Assembly: GCF_009650605.1 (NCBI RefSeq) | Contig: NZ_WAJT01000001.1 | Location: 1 to 64,000, forward strand | Direction of reading: 5' to 3' | Source of the DNA: Labrenzia sp. CE80 | GTDB taxonomy: Bacteria > Pseudomonadota > Alphaproteobacteria > Rhizobiales > Stappiaceae | Length of the DNA stretch: 64,000 nt | In this document: positions 25,866 through 34,648 of the stretch, in pieces | How the letters are laid out: every line of letters begins with the position of its first letter | Numbering within the stretch: position 1 is the first letter of the stretch | Translations under genes and position numbers: made by a program | Notes under the pieces: model-generated | Told to the model about the DNA's origin: nothing | The model's input: only the letters and a program-made list of their open reading frames with translations | Databases searched by the model: none

Positions 25866-26915
25866 ATGGCCGGTGACTCCCTCCAGCAACATTTGGCAGT
25901 CAGTGCGGACTCTGAAGATCGCGAGCTTAAAGGGGCGGAGCGGGCCGCAGTGCTTCTGCTGGCTTTGGGCGAGAAACATGGCAAGCCGATCTGGGACAAG
26001 CTGGACGAGATCGAAGTGCGGCAGGTGTCTGCCGCGATGGCAAATCTTGGCCCCGTTACGCCGAGCATGCTGGAAGCCCTGTTCATTGACTTCGTTCGGA
26101 AGATCACATCCAAGGGCTCTTTGACGGGCAACGTCGATGCGACGGAGAGGCTTCTGGCGTCCTTCCTGTCCGGCGATCGTGTCGACATCATCATGGAAGA
26201 AATTCGCGGCCCCGCCGGCCGCAATATGTGGGAGAAGTTGTCGAACGTTCAGGAGAACGTTCTGGCCAACTATCTCAAGAACGAATACCCTCAAACCGTT
26301 GCAGTTGTATTGTCCAAGATCAATTCAGACCATGCTGCGCGTGTTCTGGGTATCTTGCCGGAAGAGCTGGCTCTCGAAGTTGTTAGCCGCATGCTCAGGA
26401 TGGACGCAGTCCAAAAGGACGTTCTGGAGAAGGTCGAGCAGACACTTCGTGTGGAATTTATGTCCAACCTGACCAACACCTCGCGGCGGGACAGCCACGA
26501 GATGATGGCCGAAATCTTCAACAACTTCGACCGGCAGACCGAAGCGCGCTTCCTGGCTGCACTTGAGGAAGAAAACCGCGAGGCCGCGGATCGCATCAAG
26601 ACTTTGATGTTCACATTCGACGATCTGTTGAAGCTGGATGCCGCGAGTTGTCAGACGTTGCTCCGCAGTGTCGAAAAAGACCGTCTCGCGATTGCTCTCA
26701 AGGGCTCTACGGACGCGGCAAGGGAATTCTTCTTTGGCAATATGTCTTCGCGTGCAGCCAAGTTGCTGGAAGACGATATGGAGGCGCTTGGTCCGGTTCG
26801 CCTTCGTGATGTCGATGAAGCTCAAACCGGCATGGTGAATACGGCCAAGGATCTCGCGGCCAAGGGCGAGATCATGATCTCCAAGTCGAAGAGCGATGAC
26901 GAGATTATCTACTAA
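25866..26915 (+). CDS. fliG: Flagellar motor switch protein FliG
   Basis: C-ring protein that contacts the stator and carries torque. The protein is 349 residues, usual length. The N-terminal FliF-binding part holds GAERAAVLLLALGEKHG, the middle domain the conserved NEYPQTVAVVLSKI (EHPQ-type motif), and the C-terminal part charged torque helices such as LLRSVEKDRLAIALKG and AAREFFFGNMSSRAAKLLEDD. Start fixed by its two-base spacing to fliF. Confidence 0.96.
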   Translation: MAGDSLQQHLAVSADSEDRELKGAERAAVLLLALGEKHGKPIWDKLDEIEVRQVSAAMANLGPVTPSMLEALFIDFVRKITSKGSLTGNVDATERLLASFLSGDRVDIIMEEIRGPAGRNMWEKLSNVQENVLANYLKNEYPQTVAVVLSKINSDHAARVLGILPEELALEVVSRMLRMDAVQKDVLEKVEQTLRVEFMSNLTNTSRRDSHEMMAEIFNNFDRQTEARFLAALEEENREAADRIKTLMFTFDDLLKLDAASCQTLLRSVEKDRLAIALKGSTDAAREFFFGNMSSRAAKLLEDDMEALGPVRLRDVDEAQTGMVNTAKDLAAKGEIMISKSKSDDEIIY

Positions 26916-26939
26916 CACAGGAAAGCAACACTTCAGAGT

Positions 26940-27647
26940 ATGGGTAGAATGACGAACCCGGCGAAATTCCTGTTTGACGTCGACTTTTCGGAACCGGAGG
27001 AGCCGATTGTGGAAGCTCCTGTGGAGCCCGAGATCCCGATGATGCCTGTGGCCGAGCACGAGACGTTGCTTGAGGCCGGGCGCAAGGCTGCGTTTGAAGA
27101 AGGACGCGCCGAAGCACTCAAGGATCTGACCGGCACCCAGGAGAAGCTGCTGACGGACGAGGTTCAGCGCCTGGTGCAGGTCTGTGTGAGTGTGCTGGAC
27201 CAGCTCGATGAGGAGCAGGCAAGCCAGGAAAAAGACGCAGTGAGTCTTGCGTTTCTTGTCGCGAGGCGTCTCTGCGCCCATCTTCTTGCGCGTCAGCCGC
27301 TGGCGGAAACCGTTGCGCTGGTTTCCGAGTGTCTCGGACCGCTTCGCCGGGCGCCTCATCTTGTGATCCGCGTCGCCGAGAAGGATATCGAGGCGCTCAA
27401 GACGAGGGTCGACCCCATCGTTCATGAGAAGGGTTTCGACGGTCGCCTCGTCATCTTGGGCGAGGCCGACATGCAAAGAGGCGACTGCCATATCGAATGG
27501 GCTGACGGAGGCATCTTGAGAGATCGTAAGGCGCTCGAGAAGCAAATCGACGGGAGCATTCGCAACTATCTTCAGGCTCGTTCGAATAGGGCGAGCAAGA
27601 CGCATGAAGCCTCCGGTGTGGCGGCGGCAAAGGAAGCTGACACATGA
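26940..27647 (+). CDS. fliH: Flagellar assembly protein FliH
   Basis: A 235-residue regulator of the flagellar export ATPase. The acidic Pro/Glu-rich N-terminus is followed by a coiled region with FliH spacing (AGRKAAFEEGRAEALKDL, the AxxxGxxxG-like repeat region) and a C-terminal domain with LVIRVAEKDIEALK and DMQRGDCHIEWADGGILRD, the conserved FliH/YscL tail. Overlaps fliN by four bases (ATGA). The family is diverse; position between fliG and fliN strongly supports the call. Confidence 0.85.
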   Translation: MGRMTNPAKFLFDVDFSEPEEPIVEAPVEPEIPMMPVAEHETLLEAGRKAAFEEGRAEALKDLTGTQEKLLTDEVQRLVQVCVSVLDQLDEEQASQEKDAVSLAFLVARRLCAHLLARQPLAETVALVSECLGPLRRAPHLVIRVAEKDIEALKTRVDPIVHEKGFDGRLVILGEADMQRGDCHIEWADGGILRDRKALEKQIDGSIRNYLQARSNRASKTHEASGVAAAKEADT

Positions 27648-27982
27648 GTGACGAACAAGATACCGGCATTCCGCTTGATGAGCTGGAAGCCCCGGCTCGA
27701 GGTGAAGCTGACGGCAGTGAAGGGCCTATTCCACAGTCCGCCGGTGATCTGGAGGCTGTATTTGATGTTCCAGTTCGAATTTCGGCCGTTCTCGGCCATT
27801 CCAAGATGCATGTTTCCGACCTTCTCAAGCTGGCGTCGGGAACTGTTCTGGAGCTCGACCGGAAAGTCGGTGAGGCGATTGATATCTATGTAAACGATCG
27901 ACTTGTTGCGCGTGGAGAGGTTGTGCTCGTGGAGGACAAGCTCGGCGTGACCATGACAGAAATCATCAAGACTGATCGCTAA
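27644..27982 (+). CDS. fliN: Flagellar motor switch protein FliN
   Basis: A 112-residue C-ring protein made mostly of the SpoA domain: FDVPVRISAVLGHSKMHVSD, GTVLELDRKVGEAIDIYVND, LVARGEVVLVEDKLGVTMTE. A short acidic N-terminus precedes it. Start overlaps the end of fliH. FliM, its partner, is not in this window. Confidence 0.95.
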   Translation: MSDEQDTGIPLDELEAPARGEADGSEGPIPQSAGDLEAVFDVPVRISAVLGHSKMHVSDLLKLASGTVLELDRKVGEAIDIYVNDRLVARGEVVLVEDKLGVTMTEIIKTDR

Positions 27983-27998
27983 GGAATAGGAACGGGTC

Positions 27999-29357
27999 AT
28001 GAGACTGCTGATTGTTGGCACCCTTGGAGGTCAGCTTACCGTCGCGAGCCAGATTGCGATGCAACGCGGAGCCAAGGTCACGCAGGCTGACGACATCGAA
28101 AGCGCGATGAGGGTGCTTCGTTCCGGCCGCGGCGCCGATCTGCTTATGGTCGATGTTGGGCTCGATATCGCTGGCATGCTGGCAAAGCTTCAAAGTGAGC
28201 GCGTTCACGTTCCGATCGTTGCCTGTGGCGTGGAAACCGATGCACAGGCTGCTGTATCTGCCATTCGGGCGGGCGCAAAAGAGTACATCCCACTGCCGCC
28301 CGATCCGGAGATGATTGCTGCTGTTCTGGCAGCTGTTGCTCAGGAACGTGGGGATCTCATCTACCGCGATGACGCCATGGCGTCCGTGGTCCGCTTGGCG
28401 GAGCAGGTCGCTCCATCAGATGCATCGGTCCTGATCACAGGTGAGTCTGGAACTGGTAAGGAAGTCATCGCACGCCACGTCCACAAGTCGTCCAATCGCG
28501 CGAGTAAGCCGTTTATCTCGATCAACTGTGCGGCAATTCCAGAGCATTTGCTTGAGTCCGAACTTTTCGGCCACGAGAAAGGGGCTTTTACCGGGGCCGT
28601 CGCACGTCGGGTCGGCAAGTTCGAAGAAGCAGATGGCGGTACCCTTCTGCTGGACGAGATCTCTGAGATGGATGTGCGCCTTCAGGCAAAGCTCCTGCGT
28701 GCCATTCAGGAGCGTGTCATTGATCGTGTCGGTGGCACACGGCCTGTGCCCGTGGATATTCGGATTCTTGCGACCTCCAACAGGGACCTTGCCGAGAGCG
28801 TCCGGCAGGGTACTTTTCGGGAGGATTTGCTGTTTCGATTGAATGTCGTGAACCTCAAGTTGCCGCCTTTGCGCGAGCGTCCCGCGGACATATTTGAGTT
28901 GGCGAAATTCTTTGTCGAGCACTATGCCCAGGCCAATGGAGTGCCTGCGAGGCCCTTGTCCGTCGAGGCCCGTCAGGCCCTTTCGGTGAATCCCTGGCCC
29001 GGGAACGTGCGTGAGTTGGAAAACACCATGCACCGTGCAGTCCTGCTTGCGCATGGCGAGGAAATCGGAGCGGAAGCCATCCGCATGCCGGACGGCAGTC
29101 CAATTGCGGTGAGCAAGGGACCTGCGGAGCGAGCTGCGCTGACAGCTGAGGCGGTTTCTCGAAATTTTGTCGGTCGGACAGTCGCAGATGTGGAACGGGA
29201 TCTGATCCTCGACACCCTGGATCATTGTCTAGGCAACAGGACCCATGCTGCAAAGATCTTGGGAATATCGATCCGGACGCTGCGCAACAAGCTGAATCAA
29301 TATACGGATGAGGGTGTACGCGTTCCCGGACCGGGCGAAGCCCGCCCGGCAATGTGA
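27999..29357 (+). CDS. flbD: Flagellar sigma-54 transcriptional regulator FlbD
   Basis: A 452-residue enhancer-binding protein that in Caulobacter activates late and represses early flagellar genes. Residues 1-120 form a receiver-like domain closely resembling FlbD (GADLLMVDVGLDIAG, GAKEYIPLPPD). It lacks the acidic pair at the N-terminal strand end (LLIVGTLGG) expected in normal receivers. The AAA+ domain has Walker A GESGTGKE (about 148), the sigma-54 contact GAFTGA (about 195) and TLLLDEISEMD. The C-terminal Fis-type HTH is AAKILGISIRTLRNKL. The fliK promoter in this cluster is a likely target. Confidence 0.94.
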   Translation: MRLLIVGTLGGQLTVASQIAMQRGAKVTQADDIESAMRVLRSGRGADLLMVDVGLDIAGMLAKLQSERVHVPIVACGVETDAQAAVSAIRAGAKEYIPLPPDPEMIAAVLAAVAQERGDLIYRDDAMASVVRLAEQVAPSDASVLITGESGTGKEVIARHVHKSSNRASKPFISINCAAIPEHLLESELFGHEKGAFTGAVARRVGKFEEADGGTLLLDEISEMDVRLQAKLLRAIQERVIDRVGGTRPVPVDIRILATSNRDLAESVRQGTFREDLLFRLNVVNLKLPPLRERPADIFELAKFFVEHYAQANGVPARPLSVEARQALSVNPWPGNVRELENTMHRAVLLAHGEEIGAEAIRMPDGSPIAVSKGPAERAALTAEAVSRNFVGRTVADVERDLILDTLDHCLGNRTHAAKILGISIRTLRNKLNQYTDEGVRVPGPGEARPAM

Positions 29358-29419
29358 AGACGCTAAGGCTGTTTGAGATACAAGACGCCGCGAATGAAAA
29401 ACGTGGTCAGGGGCAATAA

Positions 29420-31588
29420 ATGTCGGATACGACGGCAGGGAATAATCGGCAGGTGAGTGAGGTGCCTGCCACCGGTGTGCCCGCCCAGGCGAGTACCGCG
29501 CCAGTCATGCCGTCGCTCGCAGATATCATCTCCGTTGTAAAACGAGGCGACACGGGTCTTGCCGTTGGCGTTCTCGTTATTCTGACCCTCATGATCTTGC
29601 CGATGCCTCCGGTCATGCTGGATCTGTTCCTGGCAATCTCGATTATCTTTGCTGTTCTGGTCCTGATGACCAGCCTGTTCATTCAAAAGCCGCTCGAGTT
29701 CTCATCCTTTCCGACGGTGCTTTTGATCGCGACCATGTTGAGGCTCGGCCTGAACATTTCTTCCACCCGCCTGATCCTTGCTAATGGACACGAGGGCACA
29801 GCCGCCGCCGGAAACGTCATCCAGTCCTTCGGTAACCTGGTCATGGGCGGCAACTTCGTCATCGGCATCATTGTATTTGCTATCCTTGTGATCGTGAATT
29901 TCGTCGTTATTACAAAAGGTTCCGGCCGTATCGCGGAAGTGGCAGCGCGCTTTACCCTTGATGCAATGCCCGGCAAGCAAATGGCAATCGATGCCGACTT
30001 GTCTGCGGGTCTGATCGATGAAACTGAAGCCCGGACACGCCGCCGGACACTTGAAGACGAAAGTTCGTTCTTCGGCGCCATGGATGGTGCTTCCAAGTTC
30101 GTTCGCGGCGATGCGATCGCGGGGCTCTTGATCACCTTTATCAATATTCTGGGCGGGATCTTCATCGGCGTTGCGCAGATGGAACTCTCGTTCTCAGAGG
30201 CGGCGAACAATTACACATTGCTGACGATCGGTGATGGACTGGTTTCGCAGATTCCGGCGCTGATCGTTTCCACGGCCGCTGGTTTGCTTGTGTCTAAAGC
30301 CGGCGTTCAGGGTGCTGCAGACAAGGCGCTGGCGAGCCAGTTCACAGGCTACCCCAAGGCGCTGGGCATGTCTGCCGCGGTCATGATCATTCTGTCTTTC
30401 ATGCCAGGCATGCCGATGGTGCCATTTCTGGGACTTGCCGGCGTGGCGGGATGGTTGGCCTATAGCACCACGACGAAGAAGAAGGCTGCGGCTGCCGTCG
30501 TAGAGAAGAAGAAGGCTGTCGAGGCTGCTCCAAAGCCACCGCCGGAGCCCCCGATCACCGATGCGCTCAAGATGGACGAGCTGCGCATCGAGCTCGGCTA
30601 TGCCTTGTTGCCACTCATCAATGGCAAGGATCAAAGTGGCGGCGACCAGCTCACGGAGCAGATCAAGGCCTTGCGCCGCCAGATCGCGGGCGACATGGGC
30701 GTGATCATGCCGCCGGTTCGAATTCTGGACAACATCCAGCTTGGTGCCAACGACTACGTCATCAAGGTGAAGGAAGTCGAGGCCGGGCGTGGTCTCCTCT
30801 ACCCCAACCACTTCATGGTCATGGATCCATCTGGCGGGCAGGTTAAGTTGCCGGGCACGCATACGACCGAGCCGACCTTCGGCCTTCCTGCCACCTGGGT
30901 GGAAAGCCAGTACCGTGAAGATGCCTCCTTGCGTGGGTATACCGTTGTTGATCCGGCGACGGTTCTGTCGACCCATTTGACGGAGACCATCAAGGGGAAC
31001 GTCAGCGAGCTGCTCACCTATGGCGACGTCCAGAAGCTTCTCAAGGAGCTGCAGGGCGAGCAGGCCAAGCTTGTCGATGACCTCATTCCGTCACAGGTTA
31101 CGGTTTCCGGTATTCAGCGCGTGCTTCAGACGCTGCTCGGCGAACGCGTTTCCGTACGCGACCTTGGGACAATTCTGGAAGGTGTTTCCGAAGCGACCGG
31201 CATGACGCGAAACACCAGCACGATCGCAGAGCATGTGCGCAGCCGGTTGGGCCGGCAGATTTGTGCGGCGAATCTGGCGCCTGGCGGCTACCTGCCGCTC
31301 ATCGCGCTTTCGCCTCAATGGGAGCAAGCTTTTATCGAGGCGATTGTCGGCGAAGGCGACGAACGGCAGCTTGCCATGCAGCCGAGCAAGCTGCAGGAGT
31401 TCGTCGGCAAGGTGCGTGATGCGTTTGAAGCCGCTGCCCAGCAGGGAGAAGTCCCTGTGCTTCTGACATCGCCGCAGACGCGTCCTTTCGTGCGATCCAT
31501 TGTCGAACGTTTCCGTGCCCATACGACAGTCATGAGCCAGAGTGAGGTTCATCCGAGGGTCAAACTGAAGACGATCGGATCTATTTGA
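29420..31588 (+). CDS. flhA: Flagellar export gate protein FlhA
   Basis: Inner-membrane export gate of the flagellar type III secretion system. The protein is 722 residues. About eight membrane segments (residues 45 to 350) include the FHIPEP-type conserved region around FSSFPTVLLIATMLRLGLNI and DAMPGKQMAIDADLSAGLI. A Lys/Pro-rich linker (about 352-380) leads to the cytosolic ring domain with LGYALLPLI, LRRQIAGDMGVIMPPVRI and QRVLQTLLGERVSVRDL. The ATG follows flbD by 62 bases; same operon likely. Confidence 0.96.
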   Translation: MSDTTAGNNRQVSEVPATGVPAQASTAPVMPSLADIISVVKRGDTGLAVGVLVILTLMILPMPPVMLDLFLAISIIFAVLVLMTSLFIQKPLEFSSFPTVLLIATMLRLGLNISSTRLILANGHEGTAAAGNVIQSFGNLVMGGNFVIGIIVFAILVIVNFVVITKGSGRIAEVAARFTLDAMPGKQMAIDADLSAGLIDETEARTRRRTLEDESSFFGAMDGASKFVRGDAIAGLLITFINILGGIFIGVAQMELSFSEAANNYTLLTIGDGLVSQIPALIVSTAAGLLVSKAGVQGAADKALASQFTGYPKALGMSAAVMIILSFMPGMPMVPFLGLAGVAGWLAYSTTTKKKAAAAVVEKKKAVEAAPKPPPEPPITDALKMDELRIELGYALLPLINGKDQSGGDQLTEQIKALRRQIAGDMGVIMPPVRILDNIQLGANDYVIKVKEVEAGRGLLYPNHFMVMDPSGGQVKLPGTHTTEPTFGLPATWVESQYREDASLRGYTVVDPATVLSTHLTETIKGNVSELLTYGDVQKLLKELQGEQAKLVDDLIPSQVTVSGIQRVLQTLLGERVSVRDLGTILEGVSEATGMTRNTSTIAEHVRSRLGRQICAANLAPGGYLPLIALSPQWEQAFIEAIVGEGDERQLAMQPSKLQEFVGKVRDAFEAAAQQGEVPVLLTSPQTRPFVRSIVERFRAHTTVMSQSEVHPRVKLKTIGSI

Positions 31589-31622
31589 TTTTTCAGGGTA
31601 GATCGCCTATGAGAGCGCTTTT

Positions 31623-31892
31623 TCAGATCAGCATATTGACCCGCGACATAACGGTTGTCGTGCTGGCATATGGACCCGCTACGCCCTGATTTTGAAATGT
31701 GAGGGACGTGGCAGCTTGAACTGCCTGAGTGTTGACTATGGTGAAGTTGTTGGCGATCGTGCGTAGCTGGCTGGCGCGCTCTTTTGCTGCAGCTCTTTTT
31801 GCCTTCCAGGACTCGTTGTAGTCGGACCAGGTCGATTGCCTGGTCGAACTCGAGTTGTAGTCACGCTGAACGTAGTTCCCAGTCTTGGGCAT
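31623..31892 (-). CDS. Small protein of unknown function convergent with flhA
   Basis: An 89-residue polar protein starting MPKTGNYVQRDYNSSSTRQS. The ATG at 31892 has CAGGAGAG eight bases upstream, a strong ribosome-binding site, so I take it over longer in-frame starts. The middle is a charged helix (WKAKRAAAKERASQLRTIAN), the rest rich in Asn, Ser, Thr and Gln. Codons look like real coding sequence. There is no signal peptide or membrane helix. I do not recognise the family. Placement at the end of the flagellar cluster may be meaningful, but its strand is opposite. Confidence 0.6.
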   Translation of the reverse strand: MPKTGNYVQRDYNSSSTRQSTWSDYNESWKAKRAAAKERASQLRTIANNFTIVNTQAVQAATSLTFQNQGVAGPYASTTTVMSRVNMLI

Positions 31893-32034
31893 TTTGCATC
31901 TCTCCTGGATACAAACGCCACTTTGACAAAACAGCGTTAACCAACCGTTAAGACGATGCTTTTTGCGAAAACGCTTGGTGCGCAAAGGGCCAGCTGCTAA
32001 GGCCTCTTGGCAAGATTGGAATTGGAGAATTGTC

Positions 32035-32652
32035 ATGTCGGAGCTGGTGCTCGACCTGAATGGTTATACGGACCTGCCTGCCGGGAAAATCGCCTATGTC
32101 GTGACCTTTCTCGAGATGACCGAGCCGGCGTCTGTGAACCTGTTGCAGCCCGCTGCGCATCCCGACGTCAAGCTTGAACGCTGGACAGATCCCGACTCGC
32201 AGAGTTTCAAGGACCTGTTTAGGGAAATCGGTGAAGAGTGGTTGTGGTTTTCGCGGTTGGTCATCCCGGAGAGTCAGCTCAAGGGCATGCTGAATGACCC
32301 CTTGCGCGAGATTTATGTTCCAGTCGTTGATGGCAAGCGTTCCGGGTTGCTTGAGCTCAACTACCAGGATCCCGCAAATCCGGAAATTTCCTATTTCGGT
32401 CTCGTGCCCACGGCAACAGGCGGTGGCATGGGACGTTGGTTGATGGCAAATGCCGTCAGCATGGCCTGGGCCCGGCCGGAAACCACACGTCTATGGCTGC
32501 ATACCTGCACGGGAGACAGCCCGCAGGCGATCCACTTCTACCAGGCCTGCGGTTTCACACCCTACAAGCGTGCAATCGAAGTCTGCGACGACCCGCGGCG
32601 CACAGGCCATCTGTCGCGCGAAAAGGCACGGCACGTGCCTATTATTGAGTAG
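32035..32652 (+). CDS. GNAT-family N-acetyltransferase
   Basis: A 205-residue acetyl-CoA-dependent acyltransferase. The C-terminal GNAT core is clear: ELNYQDPANPEISYFGLVP, then an acetyl-CoA loop TATGGGMGRWLMANAV, TRLWLHTCTGDSPQAIHFYQACGFTPYKR. The first 50 or so residues form a family-specific extension. The ATG at 32035 has GGAG about 8 bases upstream (GGAGAATTGTC). The substrate cannot be predicted. Confidence 0.85.
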   Translation: MSELVLDLNGYTDLPAGKIAYVVTFLEMTEPASVNLLQPAAHPDVKLERWTDPDSQSFKDLFREIGEEWLWFSRLVIPESQLKGMLNDPLREIYVPVVDGKRSGLLELNYQDPANPEISYFGLVPTATGGGMGRWLMANAVSMAWARPETTRLWLHTCTGDSPQAIHFYQACGFTPYKRAIEVCDDPRRTGHLSREKARHVPIIE

Positions 32653-32680
32653 GCGAGGGAGAGCCTCTCGGTCTTGACGT

Positions 32681-33781
32681 TTACGTGGAAACCCTGTCGG
32701 GGAAGGCCGTCGCAATCGCCTTGCCGTTTGCCTCAAGAACACCTCGTTCGGTGATGAGGCCGGTAATCAGCCGCGCGGGCGTGACATCGAAGGCCGGATT
32801 GGCCACGTCGGAACCATTGGCGACGATCTCGATGGTTTCCACGTTTCCAGCGGCTGTGCGGCCAGTCATTGCCCTGACCTCATCACCGCTTCGCTCCTCG
32901 ATCGGGATCTGTTGCAGTCCGTCTGACAGCGTGAAATCGATCGTTGGGGAGGGGAGAGCGACATAGAACGGAACGCCACAGTCCTTGGCAGCCAGGGCTT
33001 TCAGATAGGTTCCGATCTTGTTGCAGACGTCACCGTTTGAAGTGGTGCGGTCGGTTCCGACGATGACGAGATCGACTTCACCCTGCTGCATGAGATGGCC
33101 TCCGGCATTGTCGACTATGACCGTATGAGGGACGCCATGTTTGCCAAGTTCCCATGCCGTGAGAAAGGCGCCCTGGTTCCGCGGACGGGTTTCATCAACC
33201 CAGACATGGAGCGGCACACCACCGTCGTGGGACATGTAGATCGGAGCGGTTGCCGTACCTATGTCCACTGTGGCCAGCCATCCAGCATTGCAATGGGTCA
33301 GGATATTGACGCGTTCTCCGGCTTTCTTGGTCCGGGCTATGTTGGCAATGATTTCAGCGCCGTGAAGGCCGATCGCCATATTGGTCGCGATATCTTCATC
33401 ACAGATCTGGTTGGCCAGCGTATAAGCGGTTGCCACCCGCTCTTTAGGCTGAAGAGGGAGAAGGGCTTTTCGCATCAGATCCAGCGCCCATCCGAGATTG
33501 ATCGCAGTCGGGCGGGTTTCAAGAAGGGTCGAACAGGCCTCCATCAGCGATGCGTCGGACGCATCGGCACGAAGTGCAAGGCAGATGCCGTAGGCTGCGG
33601 TTGCTCCGATCAGGGGTGCTCCGCGGACTTGCATTGAGCGTATGGCATGGGCAGCATCTTGCAGGTTTTCCAGTCTCGCTGTTTCGAATGAATGCGGAAA
33701 GCGTGTCTGATCGATGATTTCAACCGCCCAGCCATCTTCGGCGAGCCAGATTGTTCGGTATTTCTGACCGTCTACATTCAT
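32681..33781 (-). CDS. mtnA: Methylthioribose-1-phosphate isomerase MtnA
   Basis: Converts 5-methylthioribose-1-phosphate to the ribulose form in methionine salvage. From the ATG at 33781 (MNVDGQKYRTIWL) the protein has 366 residues, the usual length. GGGAGG lies about nine bases before this ATG. A longer frame to a TTG at 33883 lacks a ribosome-binding site, so I reject it. Catalytic Cys is in THCNAG and the catalytic Asp in GTDRTTSNGDVCNKIGTY; VRGAPLIGATAAYG is a further family motif. It acts downstream of MtnP, encoded at 59477. Confidence 0.95.
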   Translation of the reverse strand: MNVDGQKYRTIWLAEDGWAVEIIDQTRFPHSFETARLENLQDAAHAIRSMQVRGAPLIGATAAYGICLALRADASDASLMEACSTLLETRPTAINLGWALDLMRKALLPLQPKERVATAYTLANQICDEDIATNMAIGLHGAEIIANIARTKKAGERVNILTHCNAGWLATVDIGTATAPIYMSHDGGVPLHVWVDETRPRNQGAFLTAWELGKHGVPHTVIVDNAGGHLMQQGEVDLVIVGTDRTTSNGDVCNKIGTYLKALAAKDCGVPFYVALPSPTIDFTLSDGLQQIPIEERSGDEVRAMTGRTAAGNVETIEIVANGSDVANPAFDVTPARLITGLITERGVLEANGKAIATAFPDRVST

Positions 33782-34030
33782 TTCGAAGGGCCTCCCGTCT
33801 GGCACTGACTTGTCCGGAACTCTTCCTGAGTAGCGGATCCCTTCCGCTTCGGCCAGTCTTGCATTGCTGGTATTAGAGCTCAAAATAGCTTAATAATCGT
33901 TAACCATTTCCGCCGGAATGCCGGTGGATGAAGAAGGCGGGTCAACGCTGCGCGCTTTCGCCTTGGTAAGAATTGATTAAGAATGTTCTCGATTGCGAGA
34001 TTTCAACGGGTATATGGAGCCGGACGGCCG

Positions 34031-34615
34031 ATGTCTGAAATGCAGGATAATGTGGTGCCCCACACTCGGGTGCGGTCTCTTCGGGAGGCGATCCGCAAGG
34101 TTCAGCTTGGCGAAGTTGAGCGCTCGGATGTGGTGGTTGAGCTGCAGGACACCGAGCGCGCCCGGCTGGAGCTCCTAGCCGAGGAAATGAAAGACGTCTT
34201 CAAGGAAATTCCGGAAGATGACGATCAATTCTCCCTGCAAATCGTTGCAGGTTCGACACCGCGCTTCTGGATCGATGTCACCAGTCACGTGGTTGTCGGT
34301 GCTGACCGCAAGACCTATCGATTCTTGAAAGATACCCGGCTTGGGCGGGTTGTTGTGCTTGAAACAGCTGAAATCGACGATATGGCGGATTGTCTGACCG
34401 AGTATATCGCCGAGCGCATCCTGGAGCGTGAGAAGGCACTAGAAGGGGACTGGTTGAACAACCGCTTGCGCCAGGTCGCGGTCGAGGGGATATCGGCGAA
34501 AAAGCCGCGGAAGGCCTGGCATCCGTTTCTGGTGTTTATCCTGGCATTTGTCATCGGCCTAATGGCCGGGATCGGCAGTCTCGTGGCATACGCTTGGTTC
34601 GCAAATCCGCTTTGA
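34031..34615 (+). CDS. Hypothetical protein with C-terminal membrane anchor
   Basis: A 194-residue protein I do not recognise. The N-terminal two thirds are soluble and charged (LREAIRKVQLGEVERSDVVV, FSLQIVAGSTPRFWIDVTSH, VVVGADRKTYRFLKDTRLG); a Lys-rich hinge then leads to a single membrane helix at the end (HPFLVFILAFVIGLMAGIGSLVAYAWF). This suggests a cytoplasmic domain tethered to the inner membrane. The start is uncertain: MSEMQDN at 34031 or MFSIARF at 33983. Confidence 0.7.
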   Translation: MSEMQDNVVPHTRVRSLREAIRKVQLGEVERSDVVVELQDTERARLELLAEEMKDVFKEIPEDDDQFSLQIVAGSTPRFWIDVTSHVVVGADRKTYRFLKDTRLGRVVVLETAEIDDMADCLTEYIAERILEREKALEGDWLNNRLRQVAVEGISAKKPRKAWHPFLVFILAFVIGLMAGIGSLVAYAWFANPL

Positions 34616-34648
34616 GCGTGCCTGACCAGCAACGCGCCAGACGCGCGC

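Noticed and set aside
26325..27605. A 426-codon open frame on the minus strand across fliG and fliH
   Set aside because: Lies wholly antisense to two well-supported flagellar genes and reads as a high-GC shadow with no recognisable motif.
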